This document shows, piece by piece, positions 31,199 through 37,176 of a stretch of DNA of 37,176 bases (the first letter of the stretch is position 1; the number at the start of each line of letters is the position of its first letter). Made by a program: the position numbers and the translations under genes. The stretch spans positions 1-37,176 of the forward strand of contig NW_025955342.1 in NCBI RefSeq assembly GCF_022376445.1, read 5' to 3'. The notes beneath the pieces were generated by a model that was given only the letters and a program-made list of their open reading frames with translations, searched no databases and was not told the origin of the DNA. Origin of the DNA: Fomitopsis serialis. Taxonomy: Eukaryota; Basidiomycota; Agaricomycetes; Polyporales; Fomitopsidaceae.

Positions 31199-32665
31199 AT
31201 GATATTCGACGCGTACCAGGCCAACCTCGCCGTCGTCGACCGCCTTCCTCCAGAGTTGCTCATCGAAATCTTCGTATGCTGCACGGAGAATCTCAGTGAC
31301 GGTTTGGTACCGCTTACCCTCGGAGCCGTATGCCACTATTGGCGAGACGTAAGCCTCACCTCGCCGCGCATATGGCAACACCTGGTCATGAGCGACCGTC
31401 GGAAGGTCGAGGCATCGCATGCGCAGGCGCGGCTCTGGCTTGTGCGATCGTGGCAATTACCGCTTCACGTCCATGTCAACTTGGACTCGAGAGACTTCCT
31501 CCTCCCTCTCTTGTCGCCAATATTGCCGTACATCCATCGATGGAGGACGTTTGACATGACCATGGACGAGGCGAACGAACACTTTGATTTCGCACCGCTC
31601 GTGGCTGGCGCCTCAGGAGCTCGCCTGGAGCACTTGCAGATGATTATCAGGGGAACGACCGGCCTAGATCCTTTCATTGAGCATCTCCAACCTCTCGAGC
31701 GGTCCGATATCGACAAGCCCTCGTTTGCAGCCTTACACTCCGTCGAACCCGACGAGCCAAGGGGCATCTTCATGCGTACCGCCGTCTTGACCTTGCCGCC
31801 ACGCGGCCACTTGTCGATTCTGCCGCTCACGAAGCTCACGATTTCCGAGTCGGTAGACGTCCTGACGAACGCGTCGCGGTTGCTCGACTTCCTCTCCGTT
31901 CTGCCTGTGCTCGAGCAGTTCATCTTCTACTCCTTCCCCCACGCTGGGAACCCGGAAGACGACATACGGCTCGCTCCAGTCGTCTCGCTTCCTCGACTGC
32001 GCCTGCTCGTATTGCGGGGCACCTGCGTCGTTCGCGCCGTATTGTCGCACCTCGATACTCCTTCACTCAAGGAACTCTACCTCGAGCATACCAACATCGA
32101 CTTCGCGATCCAGCACGACCACTACGCGAACGTGGAGGAGGACGGCGGCAGCGAGGACGAGGCACACGACTTTTCACAATCTCCGTGGAGCGACCGTGCT
32201 ACGGGCATGGGCTTGCGGCGGCTCATCAAACGCTCCAACCCGCCTCTACAGGTGTTAGAGATGGACTACGCGGACATGCGTACGAAGGACTTCGAGTGGT
32301 GCTTTGATCGCCTGGAGCACCTCGAGGAGTTCCGCATCATCGCGTCCGACATGTCCAACACCGTCATCAATCTCCTCGCGCCGTACGAGCCTCCCCAAAC
32401 AATCTGTCGACCCGACGGGGCAGGCCGTAGTAGGCCGCACCTACGACTGCCGAAGCTGACCATGTTGGGGTTGTGGAATTGCCAGCGGCTCGGCGGCGAT
32501 GCCATCGTCGGGGCGCTGTGTCGACGGGTACAGTATACAGACAATCTGTCCGGCGACGAGATCAGTAAGCTTTCGGACGTCGCGATTGTTGGATGTCAGG
32601 ACTTCCGTGTCCAGCATGTTCTCGAGCTGTCGCCAGTGTTGGGAGGTCGCTTGCGCATTTCATGA
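31199..32665 (+). CDS. F-box domain protein
   Basis: A single-exon, 488-residue F-box protein, probably an SCF ubiquitin ligase adaptor. The start at 31199 has a strong CCACCATG context and places the F-box at about residues 14-62 (VDRLPPELLIEIFVCC, then LGAVCHYWRDVSLTSPRIWQHL), as usual for Agaricomycete F-box proteins. The rest has irregular leucine-rich repeats (LTKLTISESVDVLT, LPRLRLLVLRGTC, PSLKELYLEHTNI, LEHLEEFRII). An acidic insert near VEEDGGSEDEAHD is probably a disordered loop. The C-terminus has a final LRR (PKLTMLGLWNCQRLGGDAI). The substrate is unknown. It differs from the F-box gene at 3369-5048 in architecture and is not a close copy. Unlike its four neighbours it shows no frame break. 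Confidence 0.87.
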   Translation: MIFDAYQANLAVVDRLPPELLIEIFVCCTENLSDGLVPLTLGAVCHYWRDVSLTSPRIWQHLVMSDRRKVEASHAQARLWLVRSWQLPLHVHVNLDSRDFLLPLLSPILPYIHRWRTFDMTMDEANEHFDFAPLVAGASGARLEHLQMIIRGTTGLDPFIEHLQPLERSDIDKPSFAALHSVEPDEPRGIFMRTAVLTLPPRGHLSILPLTKLTISESVDVLTNASRLLDFLSVLPVLEQFIFYSFPHAGNPEDDIRLAPVVSLPRLRLLVLRGTCVVRAVLSHLDTPSLKELYLEHTNIDFAIQHDHYANVEEDGGSEDEAHDFSQSPWSDRATGMGLRRLIKRSNPPLQVLEMDYADMRTKDFEWCFDRLEHLEEFRIIASDMSNTVINLLAPYEPPQTICRPDGAGRSRPHLRLPKLTMLGLWNCQRLGGDAIVGALCRRVQYTDNLSGDEISKLSDVAIVGCQDFRVQHVLELSPVLGGRLRIS

Positions 32666-32847
32666 GTTGTACTTCTACGGACTTGTAGCAATTGTGTAAT
32701 TTAGTGCTGTACGGTATTTATTGGTCATAATGTTGTTCCTCGTTCTTGTTCAGCGGCTGAACGGTTCTCTTCAGCGCGATTGTGGCGGGGGAACTGCACA
32801 TAAGTTAAGCTCGGAGCTGCTGCCAAGATGAGCGATCTCCGGCGCCT

Positions 32848-35800
32848 ATGTGTCAATTTACCTGCCGCGAGACTGCAACCTTGTTCGGTGGACACTGGCA
32901 CCTGCAGTGTCTCGCTCGCCTGCTCGAGCAGCCCACCTCCCCTGTTGTAAATATTGACCATATTCGCTTGCAAACAATGATCGCCCGAACAGGATCATCG
33001 TGTCGCCAGCGACGACGAAGCGAGGCCTACGTCCACTCGCAGCTCGTCTCAAGAATCCGAGGTCTTCAGCCCCACTGGTATTCATGCTCCCGCACCGAGG
33101 GTAACAGACGGATATTTTGGATACAACGAGGAGAAAACGCTGCACCACGTACGTTGACCGACCTGATACCTACTGCATTCACGGTGTCTGACTGCCACAC
33201 CCTAGCTCGAGGAAAAGATGTGGGCTCAGCGAAGGCGTGGCTCGACGCTACGTCTGCGTCGAGACCTGTCTCTGTTTGGGCTCTCCATATATGCGGGAGG
33301 AAGCCCATCTAGAAGGTCCAACGTACGTCGGGAGCTTCAAGCTGCCGCCAGTTATGGAACCCCAGAAGAAGGTCCCAATCTGTCTCAGCAAGAGCAGTGG
33401 AAAATGGCACCGATCCACGGTACATATGGGCTAGTATTGCCACAGAGAGCAGCCTCAGCTTCACAGATTCAGGTGTCTTGCCGGAGTTCATTCCATCATC
33501 GAGGCGTTCCAGAAATGTCAGCTCAGGGAGCATGCCGCTCTGGCCAGAAGCTCGGCTTCAACCCCAAAGACCATGATGGACGTTCACCGGCCTCCCGGAG
33601 GACATTTCAGGCGTATCTGGCGTTCGGCCTGATATCAACTACGACGCTTACGTCCCGCCCAAGAGCGAATTGAAGAAGTGGCGGATCTACCCGAAGCCCC
33701 CACCACCGCACTGGCACTGGAAAGGACCTCATGCGACAGTCCTCAGTCATGCGGGCTCCGACACCGAGGACGATGAGTTCGACTTCGAGCAATGCGATAT
33801 ACCGGGGCCGAGACTGGCGCTTCGAATTGGATGAAAAGGGTATTTCAAGTCTACAAGAGCAAGGACGGTGGGTCGTCGTCTATAGCAACTTCTTGCTTCT
33901 AAATACAGACGGTCGTAGCTGAGACTCCCGCGTTTGACGTCCCCAGCATCAGGGAGTACTTCATGGATCTGGAGTACGTCCTCGGGGTGATCGCCGACGG
34001 TCCAACAAAAAGCTTCGCGTACCGGAGATTGAATTATCTCACGAGCAAGTTCACTATGTACTCGTTGCTCAATGAGACACAAGAGCTGGCGGATATGAAG
34101 GTAGGCCTGTTTAGTGCTCCTTCCCTTCCTCCACAGACATCCTTACGAGGGCTTCAGAGAGTTCCACACCGGTTCGCATTGTCATTGGGCCCGTTGTCCA
34201 AAGTTAACTTCGAGATTCAGAGACTTCTACAATGTCCGTAAGGTTGACACGCATATCCACCACTCTAGCTGCATGAACCAAAAGCATCTTTTACGCTTCA
34301 TCAAGTCAAAAATGAAGCGATACCCTCACGTAGGCATCGCCTACTCACTCATCACCTATTGTCTCACGTGTATCCCTCAGGACGTTGTCATTCATCGTGA
34401 CGGACGCGAACTCACTCTCGAACAAGTCTTCCAATCTCTGAACCTCACCGCATACGACCTCTCCATAGACACGCTAGACATGCACGCGCACCAGGACTCA
34501 TTCCATCGTTTCGACAATTTCAACCTAAAGTACAACCCAATTGGCGAATCTAGGCTACGAGAGATCTTCCTCAAGACTGATAATTATATCGCTGGCCGAT
34601 ACTTGGCGGAGCTCACGAAAGGTCCGTCCCGACTGTCGTCGCTTTCCTTTCTTGACGCTGACAAGGAATGCAGAGGTCATGACGGATCTCGAACAAAGCA
34701 AATACCAGGTATAACCGCGTTTGACATGAGCCTTGTACGTGCTGACCTTCACAGAACTCGGAATGGCGACTCAGCATCTACGGACGGAACTCCGACGAGT
34801 GGGACAAGCTCGCCCGATGGATTGTGCACAACAAGCTGTATTCACACAATGTACGATGGCTCATCCAGATTCCGCGTCTGTACGACGTGTACAAACAGAA
34901 TGGATCGATAGAGAACTTTGAGGATATTGTCAAAAGTGAGCCACACGCATACATACGCTCGTCGCACTGCACTAATCTCATCACGTCCAGATGTATTCCG
35001 ACCATTGTTTGAAGTTACGCACGACCCGAGCTCTCATCCAGAACTGCATGTATTTTACAACGTGTTATTGGCTTCGACACTGTCGACGACGAGTCAAAGA
35101 CTGAGCGGCGCTACCACCGCAAGTTCCCATACCCGCGACTGTGGAATGCTAAGGAGTCCCCTCCGTACTCGTATTGGTCAGTTGTCGCACTTGCTAATTT
35201 TGTTCGTGCTCACGCTCACCGTCGTTATGACAGGGTGTACTATATGTTCGCTAATATGGCAAGCCTGAATCATTGGCGGCGTGCAAGGGTTTCAGTGCGT
35301 AGATCTGGAAGTCATGATTCCATGACTGGCTGACTATGCCTTTCACAGATACATTCGTCTTTCGTCCCCATAGCGGCGAAGCTGGAGACACGGACCATCT
35401 GACATCCGCCTTCCTCACCGCGCATTCGATCTCCCACGGCATCCTCCTTCGCAAGGTCCCCGCCCTGCAGTACCTCTTCTACCTCAAGCAGATTGGGATC
35501 GCCATGAGTCCTCTCAGCAACAACGCCCTGTTCTTGATGTATGAGCGCAACCCGCTACCCGACTTCTTCAAGGTGGGCTGAACGTCAGCCTGAGCACGGA
35601 TGATCCGCTCCAGTTCCACTTCACCAAGGTGCGTCTTCTCCGTCAACACGCGTAGTCAGTAACCTCACGCTCGCTTCCAGGAACCCCTTCTGGAAGAGTA
35701 CAGTGTTGCGGCCCATGTAAGGCAACGGAGCGTATCCCGGGCGCCGTCTCGTTGACAGTTCTTGCCACAGATTTACAAGTTCCCTCAGAGCTCCTTAGCC

Positions 35801-36055
35801 GAACTCGCGCGTAACTCCGTGATCCAGAGTGGGTTCGAGATGGAGATCAAGCAGCATTGGCTGGGGCAGCACTGGTACCTGCCAGGTGCTGCGGGCAACG
35901 ACATAAACAAGGTAGGACACCGTCTCATTAAGACACAAGTCGCTTGCTGACATTCCCAGACAAACGTCCCCAATCTTCGACTGGAGTATCGGCGACAGAC
36001 CCTTGTGGAGGAGTTGATGATGTTGAGAGCAAATGATCCTGCGTCGACCAACTGA
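32848..36055 (+). CDS. AMD1: AMP deaminase (multiply frameshifted)
   Basis: Deaminates AMP to IMP, balancing the purine nucleotide pool. Family signatures are clear: the zinc site [18 protein letters not shown], then [80 protein letters not shown] and [11 protein letters not shown]. The gene has many short introns (34101-34157, 34172-34220, 34336-34386 and others) and a 14-nt micro-exon (34158-34171) completing [15 protein letters not shown]. The stop is at 36053. At least six frame breaks are inferred, near 33581, 33820, 33845, 35055, 35288 and 35578. Several fit loss of one base, e.g. GGGG to GGG before TTTCA and GGCC to GGC before TGAAC. The N-terminal third, before about 33540, is too broken to resolve; the start at 32848 is a guess. 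No frame-corrected version is attempted. Confidence 0.9.
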
Positions 36056-36592
36056 TTGTTTCCGGTCACACAAAGGTTGCGCACAGGGTTGCAAGACACG
36101 TCGCCGTGTTCGAAACGAACCATGACTGGCGTAGTTACCCGTGCAGAGCTACTAGGTCAGGATTCAATTGGGAATATTGACTTGCGTCCTGCAGTTTTGA
36201 TTGCGCAAATCGCATCCGGTTGTGAAGGGAATTTGCTACGTACTTTACTCGGGCAGATGACCGGTGTCAACAGGTTCTTGGTTGACATAATGGTGCTCCT
36301 TGACATTGCATGGACAACTGAATGCCACGTTCACCCGGGAGTCGAAGTCTGTACAATGCGCTCCGCACTCTCCGGCACCCTGTATGTTGCCTTGATGCAT
36401 GATAAAATGTACATTGAGGTGTGTAGGTGATTGCTTCTATTATGATAAACTAGTACTCGCTAATGCTACTGAGTAAGTGTACAACAATTTGAGCGGTGCG
36501 GCGATACAGAACATGACCTTCCACAGCAAGCACTTTTACTTTACATATCACTTCTCGTCCCAGCGATCGCAAACGTCTAACACACATCGAGT
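36056..36592. other. Convergent intergenic region, AMP deaminase / pyruvate decarboxylase
   Basis: Both flanking genes end towards each other, so this holds their 3' untranslated regions. A plus-strand open frame of about 124 codons (36056-36430) has no recognisable domain and starts right at the AMP deaminase stop. I do not support it as a gene. Confidence 0.5.
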
Positions 36593-37176
36593 CTAGACAG
36601 CCTCACCCAGCCCCTCTGCGTCCGGCAGCTCCGCGACGTAGCGGTTGGTCTTGCCGCGAGCTCCGCCTGGCGCTTGAGCGCGCTGGGCGCGTCAGTCGGG
36701 TCCATGATGAGCTCGACGAGCTGCATCTTGTCCGCGGCTGCGAATGCGGGTCGTCCAGGAGCTTCGACAGCTCCGACTTCGTCTCGACGTGGTAGGACTG
36801 GCACGTCTTGCCCTCCTCGCCGCCGAGCGTCCCGAGCAACTTCGTCCATTTCCTGCGCGCGTCCGGTGAGCATCGCAATAGACGGAAGGGAACGTGAGAC
36901 TCACCAGTCCGCGATGTCGTTGTACTTCCTCGTCATGCCGTGTAGGTAGCGTTCGATCGTGTAGCCTTGTTGTTCAGGACGAAGATGACGGCTTCAGGCC
37001 GGAGCGCATCATGACAGACAGCTCCTGCACCGTCAGTTGGCTGCAAGGCGAGTCAACCGCGATCAGCACTGGGCCAAAGACCGATCCTACAACAGACACT
37101 ACATGCTACCATCGCCGATGAACAGGATCGTCCGGTTGTAGCCCAACTCCACACCCGCGAGCGCGGCACCCAGGGG
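36593..37176 (-). CDS. PDC1: Pyruvate decarboxylase, C-terminal part (partial, frameshifted)
   Basis: Thiamine diphosphate enzyme that converts pyruvate to acetaldehyde and CO2 in alcoholic fermentation. Only the 3' part is in the window; the gene continues past the right edge. Exon segments: 37176..37103, 37040..36905 and 36852..36593; introns 62 and 52 nt. The ThDP-binding motif GDGS...NNKGYTIERYLHG is recognisable (GYNRTILFIGDGSIQLTVQELS, split by an intron, then the NN pair), followed by WTKLLGTLGGEEGK and ADKMQLVELIMDPTDAP near the C-terminus. Four apparent single-base losses are inferred, near 36990 (KPV), 36964 (KGY), 36746 (DDP.F) and 36654 (AA.KTN), mostly in C or G pairs and triplets. 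This matches the pattern in the neighbouring genes and suggests sequence error. Confidence 0.92.

Noticed and set aside
34101..34136. 36-nt intron in AMP deaminase ending at CCACAG
   Set aside because: Too short for these fungi. Ending at 34157 gives a normal 57-nt intron and the conserved DMKRVPHRD order.
36056..36430. Plus-strand open frame of 124 codons after AMP deaminase
   Set aside because: It starts at the AMP deaminase stop region and has no recognisable domain. It is most likely 3' untranslated sequence.
1..37176. CRISPR arrays, transposons, tRNA and rRNA genes
   Set aside because: No regular spaced repeats, no transposase or reverse transcriptase motifs, no long terminal repeats and no T-loop/anticodon arrangement could be seen by eye. 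A tRNAscan or repeat search would be needed to exclude small cases.

Overview
This window is nuclear DNA of a filamentous basidiomycete, most likely an Agaricomycete (a wood-rot type such as Polyporales; the order is inference). The evidence is GC-rich coding sequence, genes packed on both strands, many GT-AG introns of about 46-80 nt with CTNAY-like branch points, F-box and BTB paralogues, and closest family matches to fungal housekeeping genes. I see no bacterial operon, CRISPR array, rRNA, tRNA or intact transposon.

Left part (1-11.8 kb). The first 3 kb has no gene I can support except one weak minus-strand candidate (1958-2587). Then come an F-box protein (3369-5048, minus), a BTB-domain protein (5779-7115, minus), a ten-exon aldo-keto reductase (7614-9032, minus), and a second BTB gene (9594-11000, plus) with the same intron positions as the first. 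The two BTB genes are an inverted duplicate pair enclosing the reductase. A small uncharacterised gene (11180-11816, minus) follows.

Middle part (11.8-23.4 kb). The small gene is divergent from RNR1 (12138-15329), the ribonucleotide reductase large subunit. It is complete in 12 exons, including a 4-nt micro-exon. The shared promoter has three ACGCGT boxes, two of them in a perfect 20-bp palindrome, and four more lie in RNR1 introns and exon 3. This points to MBF-type G1/S control. Convergent to RNR1 is the most novel gene here (15897-20170, minus): a predicted 1346-residue protein with an N-terminal multi-membrane segment, about six copies of a hydrophobic 90-190 residue module, and a basic tail. 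Two of the modules are whole duplicated exons of 567 and 564 nt. Upstream is a secreted GH30 glucanase (21204-23236, minus).

Right part (24.7-37.2 kb). It holds a divergent casein kinase 1-like gene with an altered catalytic loop and a duplicated C-terminal module (24759-26638), a delta-12 fatty acid desaturase (27742-29428), ribosomal protein eS19 (30086-30698, minus), an F-box protein (31199-32665), AMP deaminase (about 32848-36055), and the 3' part of pyruvate decarboxylase (36593-37176, minus, cut by the window edge). The desaturase, eS19, AMP deaminase and pyruvate decarboxylase all carry short frameshifts, several of them single G/C losses in short homopolymers. Four broken housekeeping genes in a row suggest local sequence or assembly error rather than four pseudogenes.

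Exon coordinates were worked out by hand from splice signals, phase and family conservation. For RNR1, GH30, the aldo-keto reductase, both BTB genes, the kinase, the F-box genes and the repeat gene, the joined exons give an uninterrupted frame with total length divisible by three.
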